Below are positions 7,107 through 15,846 of a stretch of 28,597 nucleotides of DNA, piece after piece. The DNA is from a virus, in the IMG/VR virus record IMGVR_UViG_3300042888_003148, positions 1 through 28,597 of that record. One strand, given 5' to 3'. Position 1 is the stretch's first letter. Every line of letters starts with the position of its first letter. The notes beneath the pieces were generated by a model. It was given only the letters and a program-made list of their open reading frames with translations, ran no database searches and had not been told where the DNA came from. Both the position numbers and the translations under genes were made by a program.

Positions 7107-9788
7107 CTATGATGAGAAGACTGTCTGTCCTATCTGTATTCCACCTTTCTTTTTCAATGTGTCAAGATATGCTATATTAGTTCCTGCTCCATATGCTGCT
7201 CTATTTGCTGCTGTAAAGTTTATAATGGTTTTAGGTACATTCTTTAAAATACCTGTTGCAGCACCGTAAATGTTCTTTTCATTTACCTTATCTGGTCCAT
7301 TTCTGTAATTAGAACTTGGCTGACGTCCGTTACTTGCAGTCCCTGTTACTGATTGAAATTGATTCTTGGCTGTTAATATAGATGTTACTGTAGATTTAGC
7401 TACACGAGTTCTATTTAAAATAGTTGCCATTACGTAAGCTCTCTCTGTTTGATTTACTCCTGCTTCTGCAAAGGTTGCTCTTACCAGTTGATTCCACTCT
7501 GTATCACTAAGGTTTCTCCCTAAGTACTGTTCTGCTGCTACTTTAGCAGGTCCATTCTCTGCTTTAAAGTTTGTTATAGGAGTTAGTCCGGCTACTTCAG
7601 TTGTTGAAACTCCTGTTCCTGTAAAGCCATCTGAGTATGTTGGAACGCTTAGTTTCTCTGTTGTACCTTTTAGTACAATAGTTTGAGCTTTAAGATTAGT
7701 TACCCATCTATTCCCTGCAATGTTATGATCAATTCCTGTTACTATAAATCCAACTACTCCATCGTATTTTGCTGGCATTATTCCTTCGTTAATTTTAAAG
7801 GCTTGTCCAATTTTTATACCTGAGATTCCATCCATTTCAATTCCTACCTGGAAAGGTATGATGCCTGCTGGTCCTGCATTTCCCACATTGACTTTATCCT
7901 CTGCATAGAATTGTACGTAGTTTGTTGAATATGGTCCAAATTGAGCTCTTGCAACTGCTATTGCTTCACTGTCGTATTGTCCAGAATTATATACTTGTGC
8001 TAGTGCATCTTTAATTGTATTTCTTCTATCGGTCTGCTGAACATCTCTTTGTTGTTCCGGTGTTGGCTGTACAGCTGCTGTAGGTAGTGGAACTCCTGCT
8101 ATTGGAAAAGTTGTTGGAACAGTTGGAAAGGCTGGTTCGTCTACCTTCATAGACTTCTTAGTAATAATTCGATCCTCTAACCCTTCATTCCATCTTAGTA
8201 ATGCTCCTGCTTCTAGTCCTACATCTGTTGCTCCTGCTTGTGCTGAAATTGCACACATAGTTGTAATGGCTGGAGATAGCTTGGTTGTAAAGTTGAATTG
8301 TGAAACAGTTGATTTAAGTCCTGTAACATTTAGGATCGAAACGTCCTTTGTCTCAACTTGCACTTTTCTGTCTACTATGTAGTAGGTAAACTCCTCTTCT
8401 TCATACTGTAAACCTATATCGTTAATATCTCCTAGTACAGAGTTTATTTCTGCAAAGATTGGGTTCATTAAGTTTAGTAAATTCCTATCGCCCTTCTCTG
8501 GCATTGCAAGTAGGTTTGTCATTGCACTTTCAAGAAGGTTTACATTTACGTAAATATTTAAAATTTCATCAGTAGAGCCTTCTGCGTTTGATCGCATTTT
8601 AGCAAAAAGGTTCTCCTCATAAGGCCAGTTCTTAGACCCGTCGGTCATTAACATACAAACTCCTGGATCACTTGATGTATGGTTCTTGTAAGTTCTAAAT
8701 CTGCAGGTAGGTATTTTTGTATTATCCCCACCTTGACTATTTAACTTAAGTATGTCTGTATTTAGCCTTATCACGTTTTTTTTGTTATTATCTACTATAA
8801 TAACTGTATTGACTAATTCACAGAAGCTCTTCAGTGACATGTAGCTAAAACTCTGCCCTGTATCTGTGTTTATTGTTTCTCCTGTTTTTATGCTCCTTAA
8901 AAAGAATTTTACTACATCTAAAGTATCACGTCCCCCCACTGTTATGTGCTTAGAAGCAAATTGTGGGAATTTGGTTTTTATGTCTTTCCAAGAACCATTT
9001 GTAGGGCTTTCTTTAATGGTCTTTAAAACATTCTGCAGCATTGTAGCAGGTATTATTTTTGTTTTATCTCCTACTATGGTTGTAAGTGCCGGAGTATCTA
9101 CATCTATTGTTAGAGATTCCATAATTTCTCCTATAGAAACTAAACTAGTTGTACAGTCATATCCTCCATCTTGTCGATAGGTCCATGAAAAGTTTTTTAT
9201 AAAGCCGAACATACCTTCGTAGTTACATCCGCTTTCTTTCCTTAAGGCTTTTATTTCATTGTAGAGCTGCTCTTTGGAAGTGCCTGCATCAAAAAAAGAT
9301 CCAACAGTTTTTGGAGTTTTCTCAAACTCACCTTCTAATTTTGCATAGACAGTATGTCCCCATTCAAGTAATGCTGTAAATCCAGGTCTCATAAAAAGAA
9401 GTTCTAGTTCTGTTATTTGAGATCTATCCCAACAGTTAAAAGTGACTGTAGCTTCTTTTAATTGTCCGAATTGCCCTAATGAGTTTATTTGAACTCCAGT
9501 TATACCTGGCATTGGTCTAAAACCTTTTCCATTTTCTCCTGAAAAATTACTATAAGTATCTGTACCGGTTCTTCCTTTAACACCGCCAACCATTATATAC
9601 TTCTTGGCTAAAGCAGAAGAACCTCCTACATTAACTCCTGAGGTTAGTTTTACCCATCCTGTTTTTGATGTTAAATATATGAGTTCCTTATTCTCTCTAG
9701 TGGCTTTAGAAACAATCTTACTTCGTAAAGCTAACTGTGCTATAACTTCCTTGCTGAAGGGTCCTCCTATGATTTTACCATCCGCCAT
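7107..9788 (-). CDS. Baseplate hub protein with C-terminal cell-wall hydrolase
   Basis: The 893-residue protein has a long N-terminal part (about 1-550) resembling contractile-tail hub proteins (T4 gp27 / P2 gpD role). It includes a segment with FGQLKEATVTFNCWDRSQ and one with PGFTALLEWGH. A Pro/Thr-rich linker follows near 560-600. Next is a second hub-like beta domain (about 640-720, VGIEMDGISGIKIGQAF then GIDHNIAGNRWVTNL). The C-terminal domain (about 755-893) resembles SleB/Hydrolase_2 enzymes. It has EWNQLVRATFAEAG with candidate catalytic Glu775, followed by ATILNRT and NQFQSV. The protein should close the tube at the baseplate and digest peptidoglycan during injection, the job done in T4 by gp27 plus the lysozyme of gp5. 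It follows the LysM-like gene with a 4-base gap. Confidence 0.85.
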   Translation of the reverse strand: MADGKIIGGPFSKEVIAQLALRSKIVSKATRENKELIYLTSKTGWVKLTSGVNVGGSSALAKKYIMVGGVKGRTGTDTYSNFSGENGKGFRPMPGITGVQINSLGQFGQLKEATVTFNCWDRSQITELELLFMRPGFTALLEWGHTVYAKLEGEFEKTPKTVGSFFDAGTSKEQLYNEIKALRKESGCNYEGMFGFIKNFSWTYRQDGGYDCTTSLVSIGEIMESLTIDVDTPALTTIVGDKTKIIPATMLQNVLKTIKESPTNGSWKDIKTKFPQFASKHITVGGRDTLDVVKFFLRSIKTGETINTDTGQSFSYMSLKSFCELVNTVIIVDNNKKNVIRLNTDILKLNSQGGDNTKIPTCRFRTYKNHTSSDPGVCMLMTDGSKNWPYEENLFAKMRSNAEGSTDEILNIYVNVNLLESAMTNLLAMPEKGDRNLLNLMNPIFAEINSVLGDINDIGLQYEEEEFTYYIVDRKVQVETKDVSILNVTGLKSTVSQFNFTTKLSPAITTMCAISAQAGATDVGLEAGALLRWNEGLEDRIITKKSMKVDEPAFPTVPTTFPIAGVPLPTAAVQPTPEQQRDVQQTDRRNTIKDALAQVYNSGQYDSEAIAVARAQFGPYSTNYVQFYAEDKVNVGNAGPAGIIPFQVGIEMDGISGIKIGQAFKINEGIMPAKYDGVVGFIVTGIDHNIAGNRWVTNLKAQTIVLKGTTEKLSVPTYSDGFTGTGVSTTEVAGLTPITNFKAENGPAKVAAEQYLGRNLSDTEWNQLVRATFAEAGVNQTERAYVMATILNRTRVAKSTVTSILTAKNQFQSVTGTASNGRQPSSNYRNGPDKVNEKNIYGAATGILKNVPKTIINFTAANRAAYGAGTNIAYLDTLKKKGGIQIGQTVFSS
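7110..7526 (-). other. SleB-like cell-wall hydrolase domain of the hub
   Basis: This segment encodes residues about 755-893 of the hub protein. The signature is an acidic residue followed by E-A-G in TFAEAG, then the A-x-I-L-N-R-T and Q-F-Q-S pattern typical of Hydrolase_2/SleB enzymes. The Glu of AEAG (about 775) is the expected catalytic acid. Enzymes of this family cleave the glycan strand of peptidoglycan. Confidence 0.7.
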
Positions 9789-9792
9789 TTTT

Positions 9793-10089
9793 TTACTTAT
9801 TTACCTTATTGTAATTGTTTATGATTGTATCTATATTTCCTGGTATTCTAAGTTGAATTCCTGGTTCTACAATTAAAGAAGCTCTTTCTGAATTATTTGC
9901 TGATGCTATTACCCACCAAAGTGTATGATCACTGTAGAATTGATCTGCTAGATTATCATAACGATCTCCTGCAGTTGTAATAATATAATAGTCATTTTCA
10001 CTTATAGGAGTTTCTGGATAGATTGTTGTTGTTCTATACTGCTTTCCTTCTGGTGATTGTACTACTTTTATGTTCTCGTATCTTTTCAT
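9793..10089 (-). CDS. LysM-like baseplate wedge protein (gp53 / tail protein X type)
   Basis: The small 98-residue protein has a single LysM-like fold at about 36-83: ITTAGDRYDNLADQFY, then HTLWWVIASAN, then VEPGIQLRIP. This is the pattern of T4 gp53 and P2/Mu tail protein X, small baseplate proteins that link tail tube, hub and wedge. It sits between the tail-tube initiator candidate and the hub gene, the usual position in contractile-tail phages. The gaps are 9 bases on the upstream side and 4 on the downstream side, so it is translated from the same mRNA. LysM proteins can bind peptidoglycan, but baseplate versions act structurally. Confidence 0.82.
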   Translation of the reverse strand: MKRYENIKVVQSPEGKQYRTTTIYPETPISENDYYIITTAGDRYDNLADQFYSDHTLWWVIASANNSERASLIVEPGIQLRIPGNIDTIINNYNKVNK

Positions 10090-10098
10090 AAACCTACC

Positions 10099-11787
10099 CT
10101 ATATGTATGTATTTTCCGACCTTGTTCCTGCTGTGAAGAATTTCTTAAGTCCTGTCTCAGGTGTAAATGTATGAATTGGGGTAAAGTCTATACTACAATC
10201 CATTATCATTGGCAATTCCTGCATTTCTGCATCTCCTTGTACTCCTTCTGGCTCTAGCATTGCTATTTCCCAAGGATATTCTGTATTCCAAGTATAATTT
10301 ACACTATTTAAGACTCCGGGCAGTTCATAAATATAATCTCCTACTGTTATTTTTGTAATAGTTCCTCTCATAAACTGTCCTTCATTTGCATATGTTGGAG
10401 CAGTTGCTGAGGCTAGCCAAATCATTTTCTGATACAATGGTTTCATCTCTGACCTAGTAGCTGCTGCTATTTTAAAAGATAGTGAAATTTTTCTTTGAAA
10501 GCCACCATAGATTTGAAAATCTTCTGCTCTACCTAAATACTTTACTGGGTTCCATTGTCCTGAGTAGTTATCTGCGAACGAGTCTAGGAAGGCTCTGAAG
10601 TATAATATTTTTTCTTCTCCATCTGCTGTAAGAATATGAAATCTAAATTTAATTAGATCTCTACCAGCTGTGTTTCCATCTACTTTTGCATCCTTCACAC
10701 CTATTAGATTCATCTGATCAATCGCTAAAGATCCGCTTGGATTACGTTTATCTACATCTGATATGAACCAGTACTCGTTTTTCCTTCTTGCTGCTTTTTT
10801 ATCATCAAGCGCATCTCCTTGATCTCCTAATTTTATTCTAAATTCTTTTGTTACATTTCTGTTTAAAGTTCCAAATTTCTTTTCTTGCTCAAGATATGAA
10901 CCGGTTTCTGGTCCTGAGTATTTTGAGGTTGTTGGTTGAAATATCTTAAGAGTATCTGGACCATAACTACCTGTAGCTGTTAAGTTTGATATACCTAAGT
11001 TTCCTGGGCTGGCTGTGGTCTGCCTTAACGCACTACCTGATGGGGTAACTGTTATTACCTGCCCTGCTGTTGCATTATATGCAGCTAGTCTGTTTGCATC
11101 TCCTTCTGGTAGCGGTGTGTTATCTACTATGTTAGTATTTACTGTTCCGTAATCTTCTGTAAATACTTTTGCATCATAAGAAAGGGTTGAAGGTTTACCT
11201 GTTGTAGGGTTCTTAATGTCTCCGTTATTAACAGTACTTCCTTCTTTATAGAACTGTGTCTGTACATTAGTTGGTACAGTTTCTCCTCTTAGGGCATACT
11301 GTGCTCCTTCTACTCCACCTGCTCCAAAAAATGAAGCAAATGCTCCTGGTATTTTTTCATTTGCACCTGGTCGTAAATATGTGTCGGTTCTAAATCCTTT
11401 TAAGAAATGTGTACCTGTTCCATTTACAGGAACTTGTGCTAGAGTTGATCCTGCAATTTTTACTGTTGTAAGAAGTGTGCTTCCAGCTTGCTGTAAAACT
11501 GCTCCAACTAAAGATTTTCCTCCCTGTTGTGCTTTTTTAATTCTTTGACCTACGTTTACTTGCTGTAGTAATGCTTCGTTTAGTAGGTATTTTATTCCCG
11601 GCTTATTTACAAGCATTTGGGCAATACGGGAAACATCGTCAATGCGATGTGAAATTTCTGACCCTATTTGGCTACTTGGTGCATCTCCTATGTTTTTAGT
11701 AACATAAGGTTTATCACTTCCAAGAGGCATAGAGCCATACTTCAGACTTTTAAGGTCTGTGTTCTTTGTAATTAGTCCGCTTGCCAT
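10099..11787 (-). CDS. Tail-tube initiator / baseplate protein (gp48/gp54 or Mu N role)
   Basis: The 562-residue protein has a low-complexity first half rich in Gly, Thr and Asn. The second half (about 330-560) is more conserved-looking, with FRAFLDSFADNYSGQWN, RAEDFQIYGGFQRKISLSF and LNSVNYTWNTEYPWEIAM segments. These resemble proteins that cap the baseplate and start tube polymerisation. The gene lies after the tape measure and before the LysM-like and hub genes, where Mu gene N or T4 48/54 equivalents occur. The functional call rests on this order plus the pattern of the C-terminal region; no single motif is diagnostic. The start is an ATG 8 bases after the small upstream gene. Confidence 0.65.
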   Translation of the reverse strand: MASGLITKNTDLKSLKYGSMPLGSDKPYVTKNIGDAPSSQIGSEISHRIDDVSRIAQMLVNKPGIKYLLNEALLQQVNVGQRIKKAQQGGKSLVGAVLQQAGSTLLTTVKIAGSTLAQVPVNGTGTHFLKGFRTDTYLRPGANEKIPGAFASFFGAGGVEGAQYALRGETVPTNVQTQFYKEGSTVNNGDIKNPTTGKPSTLSYDAKVFTEDYGTVNTNIVDNTPLPEGDANRLAAYNATAGQVITVTPSGSALRQTTASPGNLGISNLTATGSYGPDTLKIFQPTTSKYSGPETGSYLEQEKKFGTLNRNVTKEFRIKLGDQGDALDDKKAARRKNEYWFISDVDKRNPSGSLAIDQMNLIGVKDAKVDGNTAGRDLIKFRFHILTADGEEKILYFRAFLDSFADNYSGQWNPVKYLGRAEDFQIYGGFQRKISLSFKIAAATRSEMKPLYQKMIWLASATAPTYANEGQFMRGTITKITVGDYIYELPGVLNSVNYTWNTEYPWEIAMLEPEGVQGDAEMQELPMIMDCSIDFTPIHTFTPETGLKKFFTAGTRSENTYI

Positions 11788-11795
11788 TTAGCTTC

Positions 11796-12020
11796 TTATC
11801 TAGGTAAATGATCCAAATATGGAAGTTGTTGTCCTGTAGGAGAGATAGTTGGTTTGATACCGTTTATGTCTAATGCAGAAGGGCTTTGATCGATGTTTGG
11901 TACATCGGTAATTGATGATTGATAGTGTAGGGTTGATGCTGGATTAGCACTTGGTATACGTGTTGGTGTTGCTCCGTCTAACCCTAAGTTAGATGTTGGT
12001 AGTAAATCTAATAGTCCCAT
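11796..12020 (-). CDS. Small unknown protein after the tape measure
   Basis: The 74-residue protein is unnamed. It is rich in Pro, Ser, Asn and Leu, begins MGLLDLLPTSNLGLDG and ends LPYLDHLPR. It has no cysteine, no clear helix or membrane segment, and looks largely extended or disordered. It has its own upstream TATTTATA motif and is followed 8 bases later by the tube-initiator gene, so it is probably a tail or baseplate assembly factor. The compact placement and independent ATG support it as a real gene. Confidence 0.65.
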   Translation of the reverse strand: MGLLDLLPTSNLGLDGATPTRIPSANPASTLHYQSSITDVPNIDQSPSALDINGIKPTISPTGQQLPYLDHLPR

Positions 12021-12041
12021 ATTAATTGTTTTTTATTTTAT

Positions 12042-12049
12042 TATAAATA
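12042..12049 (-). promoter_or_regulatory. TATTTATA candidate late promoter
   Basis: The minus strand reads CTATTTATAATAAAATA, with 21 bases between the core and the ATG of the 74-residue gene. It shares its core with motifs before the sheath, tube, tape-measure, chaperone and 130-residue genes. Confidence 0.45.
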
Positions 12050-12063
12050 GTTTGTTTATTTTA

Positions 12064-14754
12064 TTATCTCATTGGATGTAGGTTGATACCTATAGCTTCA
12101 TTTAGTTTATTTGCCCCTATGCTTATATTACCTCCTTCTTTAACTGCTGCTATCAACTCTCTTAATAAAGCTTCTACATTTCCTCCTCCAGTACCGCCAG
12201 TTGCGTTTCCTGTTAGACTAGTTCCACCCATTATTACATCGTCTTTTCTAAATTTAAGAGGTTTTTGTCCTGGACGTAGTATAAAGTCTTGCATCTCTTC
12301 TGGTTTCTCTCCTCTTTCTCCAAAGATTTTATCTCCTAACCAGTCTCCAGCCATGCTTCCTCCAATTCCGCCTGCGACTGTACCTACTCCTGGTGCTACT
12401 GCTGAACCTGCTAGTCCGCCAAGGAAAGCTCCACCTCCTGATAGTGCTGCTCTACTTAGTGATTCTACATTAAAGCCTCCTTCGGCTATTTCCATTCCTC
12501 CTCCTATTAGTGCACCTAACATTGGAATACTCTTTAGACCACCCTTTAGTAAACCTTTTCCTAATCCCTTCATCATGCTTCCTCCGCCGGAACGTCTTAG
12601 AGCTCTTCCCATTGCTTTTGGATTTTTAACTAAAGTTTTAAGTTGTTTTCCCATTCCTGCACTTTTTCCTCCTCCTAAAGATTCAGATACATCCCCTATT
12701 GTAGATGCAGCTCCACCGCCACCGCTTACGTCTTTGGTAAACATTGGTCTACCTACGCTTGAACCTCTACTTCCAAATAACATACTCTTTGCAGCACTTA
12801 TAGCCATTGCTCCTGCCATAACCCCTGCTAAAATAGCTGCTGCTCCTCCTGCTACTCCTAGCATTGCTTTTATTACAGGATTGGCTGCCATTGCTGCTAA
12901 TACACTTGCCAGTTTATCTGTTACACTAGCGAGAGGTCCTGCAATTGCTGATTTTAAAGATTCTTTAATAGAGCTTACTGATTTGTCAATTTTACTCTGG
13001 GTGTCTAATTCTTGTTCCGCTAGTGTAACGGTCTTATCCTGTAGTACTAGTTTTTCTAATTGAGATGCTTTTTCAAATTCTCCTGCTTTCTTCAGTGCAC
13101 TTACTCTTTCATCTAATGCTCTTTTTTGAACACCGTCTAGTTTATTTAACTGTTCTGCTTTTACTAATGAATCTGCTAATTCATCTGTAGACATTCCCAT
13201 AGATTTAGCTAATGCATCCTGCTGGAGAACATTCATGCTTTGGAACTTAGCTAAACCTCCTGTTTGTCTTAGCATTTCTGATGCTGCTTCTGCTGTCTTT
13301 CCTTGAAGAGCTAGTGCTCTTGCCTTTTCTAAGTTAAGTTCTTGTCCTGTTAGTAATTCTGCTTCTAATTCTGAAGAGATTGAATCTTCAAAGTTTAGTA
13401 ACCCGCTAGACATATTCTTAGCTTGCTGTAGGCTAATTCCTAACTTCTGTACCTGTACAACTGCTTTTCCAAGTAATTCTGGGTTGTTTTTATATTGTGC
13501 TGCTAATTGTCCACTTGTTTTTAGGACTTCTTGCATTACTTTCTTATTACTAAGGACTCCTTTATTTGTCTTACCCATTGAGTTATAGACCTGTTCTTGA
13601 GATTGCCCAGTAAGAAGTGAGTATTCGTAAATTTTAGCAGACTCTTCAGAGGTTAATCCTGTTACCTCCATCAACTTAGCCTGTGTTGTAAGCATATCTG
13701 CAGAAAAAGTTACTGATGTTCCTAAAGATTCATTTAGGTTTGCATTTGCAGCTGCTAGGTCTTTGTAGTTTGCATATATGTTATTTGTACTTTGCTGCAT
13801 GTTGTAGAACTCCTGGTTCATAGCTTTTGCTGCAGAAGTAGAAAGTCCTAATGATTTTTGTATTTCAAAAGTTCTTGCACTAAACTGTGAACCTATTTCA
13901 TATAGAGTCTTAAAATACTTTGTTACAAAGGCGATTTGAACAGCAGGATCTCTTAAACTTTCTCCTACCATTTGAAAAGTCCCTTTAATTGCTGTTCCTG
14001 CTGTCTTCCAAGCACTTCCAGTTTCTTTTGCTGTATCTCGAATTTTTTTATTAAGATCTTCTATAGCTTGAGACTCTACTCCTATTTTTTGAAGTGTTCC
14101 TGCAATTCCTTTAAAAGCCATTCCAGTAAGTCCAATTGTCTTTTGAATATCTCTTTCAATTTGGATTTCTCTTTCAGAATGCTTTACAATTTTATCAAGG
14201 TAACTATTCTTTAGATTTAAAGCTGAGTTTATTTCTTTGGTGTAGTTGGATAGTTCTTCAGAGTATCTTATCTCTGCTGCGGAAGCTTTACCGTACCTTA
14301 TCTTTGTCTGCAGTGCTTTCTGTTCTTCAGATGCTCTTTCTCGAGCTTTGTCTAAGCTTTGTATTTCTAAACCTAACTGCTTATTCAGATTACCTAACTG
14401 CTTTACAGTAAGTACGTTCTCATCATTTTTATGATCTGCTAATTTCCTAGCTATCCCCTCTACGCTATTTAACCCTCTTTTAAAAAGAGTAGTTGCCTTT
14501 GTTGACTTATCTAAATCTGCTACTACGTTTTTTATTGTAGTGGATATTGCTCCAAAGACATCTTCTAAATCATGAGCCTCCCTAGACATTAGTTCAAATA
14601 GCTTCGTAGCTCTAGCGGTGTCGCCTTGCATTCCCTTTAGCTCGTTAGTTAGATTTGGGAATCCATTTCCATCTAAACTTATAATTTTTTTGTTTAAGGC
14701 TTCTATTGCCTTTGCATAGTCGTCAAAAGTCTTTTGCGGTCCTTGATTTGCCAT
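12064..14754 (-). CDS. Tail tape measure protein
   Basis: This 896-residue protein sits between the tail chaperone frames and the baseplate genes. About 1-300 and 480-600 are rich in long charged helices. Around 605-655 is a strongly hydrophobic stretch (GPLASVTDKLASVLAAM then GGAAAILAGVMAGAMA), and about 741-805 is a Gly/Ala-rich hydrophobic region. A conserved-looking tail follows, DFILRPGQKPLKFRKDD (about 823-839). This arrangement is typical of tape measure proteins, which set tail length and insert into the host membrane during injection. In T4 the role is filled by gp29. The gene has its own TATTTATA motif 15 bases before the ATG, directly after a hairpin terminator. Confidence 0.88.
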   Translation of the reverse strand: MANQGPQKTFDDYAKAIEALNKKIISLDGNGFPNLTNELKGMQGDTARATKLFELMSREAHDLEDVFGAISTTIKNVVADLDKSTKATTLFKRGLNSVEGIARKLADHKNDENVLTVKQLGNLNKQLGLEIQSLDKARERASEEQKALQTKIRYGKASAAEIRYSEELSNYTKEINSALNLKNSYLDKIVKHSEREIQIERDIQKTIGLTGMAFKGIAGTLQKIGVESQAIEDLNKKIRDTAKETGSAWKTAGTAIKGTFQMVGESLRDPAVQIAFVTKYFKTLYEIGSQFSARTFEIQKSLGLSTSAAKAMNQEFYNMQQSTNNIYANYKDLAAANANLNESLGTSVTFSADMLTTQAKLMEVTGLTSEESAKIYEYSLLTGQSQEQVYNSMGKTNKGVLSNKKVMQEVLKTSGQLAAQYKNNPELLGKAVVQVQKLGISLQQAKNMSSGLLNFEDSISSELEAELLTGQELNLEKARALALQGKTAEAASEMLRQTGGLAKFQSMNVLQQDALAKSMGMSTDELADSLVKAEQLNKLDGVQKRALDERVSALKKAGEFEKASQLEKLVLQDKTVTLAEQELDTQSKIDKSVSSIKESLKSAIAGPLASVTDKLASVLAAMAANPVIKAMLGVAGGAAAILAGVMAGAMAISAAKSMLFGSRGSSVGRPMFTKDVSGGGGAASTIGDVSESLGGGKSAGMGKQLKTLVKNPKAMGRALRRSGGGSMMKGLGKGLLKGGLKSIPMLGALIGGGMEIAEGGFNVESLSRAALSGGGAFLGGLAGSAVAPGVGTVAGGIGGSMAGDWLGDKIFGERGEKPEEMQDFILRPGQKPLKFRKDDVIMGGTSLTGNATGGTGGGNVEALLRELIAAVKEGGNISIGANKLNEAIGINLHPMR

Positions 14755-14769
14755 AGTGTTTTATATACA

Positions 14770-14777
14770 TATAAATA
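14770..14777 (-). promoter_or_regulatory. TATTTATA candidate late promoter for the tape measure
   Basis: The minus strand reads GCTATTTATATG, with 15 bases between the core and the tape-measure ATG. It comes immediately after the hairpin that ends the preceding gene, so a terminator and a promoter occupy about 35 bases. Confidence 0.4.
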
Positions 14778-14779
14778 GC

Positions 14780-14805
14780 AAAAGGCATCATTTATTAGAT
14801 GCCTT
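14780..14805 (-). terminator. Hairpin terminator overlapping the stop codon of the second chaperone frame
   Basis: On the minus strand AAGGCATC pairs perfectly with GATGCCTT (8 pairs) around an 8-base loop, and the second arm continues into TTTT then GC. The TGA stop codon of the upstream frame lies inside the hairpin. The U tract is short, so termination may be partial. Confidence 0.6.
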
Positions 14806-15120
14806 CGTACTGTATGTTGGTGTCATTGCTTTTTGAACAATATCTGGTGGTGCTACTTTATTGCCGTTTTTAACTGGTTTAAGTTCATCATCATTTTCTG
14901 CATTTAACTTATCGTAATGTTCTTGCAGTGTGCTGAAGGTAAATCTCCTTAACCATACTGGCATATTGTAAACTGCCTCCCAATCATAACCTCCTTGTCC
15001 ATGAAAGACTATTTCATGTATTTGCCTAAAAATGTTTCCTCTAGTTTCCGGACTCAGGCCAAAAAAAGTTAGAATTAAATTGAATGTTGATGTCCTCCTC
15101 TTCACCAAACTCTGTTTCAA
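14788..15120 (-). CDS. Second tail-chaperone frame, likely made by frameshift
   Basis: The frame encodes FRQIHEIVFHG, YDWEAVYNMPVWLRRFTF and LQEHYDKL, a compact conserved-looking segment, then a polar tail. The frame is open from about 15135 to its TGA. It has no ATG before the conserved part, and the earliest candidates are TTG at 15120 and 15108 and GTG at 15105. It overlaps the end of the gp26-like gene by 80 bases or more. It lies between tube and tape measure, the place where lambda G/GT and Mu-type chaperones use a programmed frameshift. I infer that it is mainly expressed as an extension of the upstream protein, giving a fusion of about 334 residues, rather than as a free protein. The TTG start given here is only nominal. 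Confidence 0.7.
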   Translation of the reverse strand: MKQSLVKRRTSTFNLILTFFGLSPETRGNIFRQIHEIVFHGQGGYDWEAVYNMPVWLRRFTFSTLQEHYDKLNAENDDELKPVKNGNKVAPPDIVQKAMTPTYSTKASNK

Positions 15121-15790
15121 ATTTAATTTTTGTTTCTACTCCTGGGGATATCTGAGCATAGTATTCTCTGAATGCTCTAGAGTCTCTAGCTAAGAAGGCT
15201 GTATCTACAAACTGTCTCACTGTACCTCTTTCGTAGTTTCCGTTGATTGACAATATCATATACTTTAGACGTGTTGTCAATTCGTTATTAGCGTTCTTGT
15301 TTAGTTTTTTTAATCCCTCTAATTCAGCATCAATATCTCTATCGTCTTTTTGTGTTAATAGCCTGAAGGTGATATTATTATCTGTATTTGGAAGTTTATA
15401 TTCAAACTCATTCTTACCTTTTTCTTTTATTATACTTTCGTCTAATTCTTTAAGCTGTAATGTAGATAAATCTACTGTTACTTTTTCTCCTGCGTATTGA
15501 AAGTCATAATCTTTTCCGTACCCTAAAATACGTGCAGCCATCATAACTGCATCCTTATCCCCTATAAGCAGGTCTGAGTAGTTGATTGGTGAGATGATTA
15601 GTGATTGTAGTAATTTATCAATAACTACTCCTTGTCTAATGTAATTTGAATTTGTTAAAATATCTTCTTCCTTAGCGGTCATATATTTCATTTCAATTTT
15701 ACCTTCTGCTAGTGGGGAATCTTTTGGATAAAGAAGTCCTTTTGAAGGAAGGTCTACCGTTTCGGTTGGTAGGTTAAATTTGTTTTCCAT
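15041..15790 (-). CDS. gp26-like tail/baseplate assembly chaperone
   Basis: The 249-residue protein opens with NLPTETVDLPSKGLLYP, then MKYMTAKEEDILTNSNYI and GVVIDKLLQSLIISP. This is the recognisable pattern of the T4 gp26 baseplate-assembly family. The middle holds a QKDDRDIDAELEGL-type charged region. The last residues (NFFWPESGN) are read across a T7 run and end at a TAG that lies within the overlapping second frame. Between tube and tape measure, it occupies the tail assembly chaperone slot of contractile-tail phages. Such chaperones coat the tape measure during tail building and are usually not part of the virion. It has its own upstream terminator and TATTTATA motif. Confidence 0.8.
   Translation of the reverse strand: MENKFNLPTETVDLPSKGLLYPKDSPLAEGKIEMKYMTAKEEDILTNSNYIRQGVVIDKLLQSLIISPINYSDLLIGDKDAVMMAARILGYGKDYDFQYAGEKVTVDLSTLQLKELDESIIKEKGKNEFEYKLPNTDNNITFRLLTQKDDRDIDAELEGLKKLNKNANNELTTRLKYMILSINGNYERGTVRQFVDTAFLARDSRAFREYYAQISPGVETKIKFETEFGEEEDINIQFNSNFFWPESGN
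15061..15067 (-). promoter_or_regulatory. T7 run, candidate programmed frameshift site
   Basis: On the minus strand the end of the gp26-like frame reads AAC TTT TTT TGG, i.e. a run of seven T. A +1 or -2 slip here moves ribosomes into the second frame (TTT TTT GGC), bypassing the TAG stop about 5 codons later. A -1 slip would not give the right frame. An AGGAGG lies 26 bases upstream of the run. Confidence 0.5.
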
Positions 15791-15820
15791 AAATTTTATT
15801 TGTTAGTAACTTTTTCTATA

Positions 15821-15828
15821 TATAAATA
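15821..15828 (-). promoter_or_regulatory. TATTTATA candidate late promoter for the gp26-like gene
   Basis: The minus strand reads ATATTTATATATAG, with 30 bases between the core and the ATG. It follows the terminator at 15847-15877 by less than 20 bases. Confidence 0.45.
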
Positions 15829-15846
15829 TATGAATAAAACTTTTTT

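Noticed and set aside
12083-13063. Long plus-strand open frame (326 codons) antisense to the tape measure
   Set aside because: It is low-complexity Pro/Ala/Ile-rich sequence mirroring the Gly/Ala-rich coding strand, with no recognisable domain, and every supported gene is on the other strand.
14788-15120. Second chaperone frame as a pseudogene remnant or sequencing frameshift
   Set aside because: The frame is intact, ends at a proper stop within a terminator hairpin, and sits exactly where frameshifted tail chaperones are found, so a functional overlap is the better explanation.
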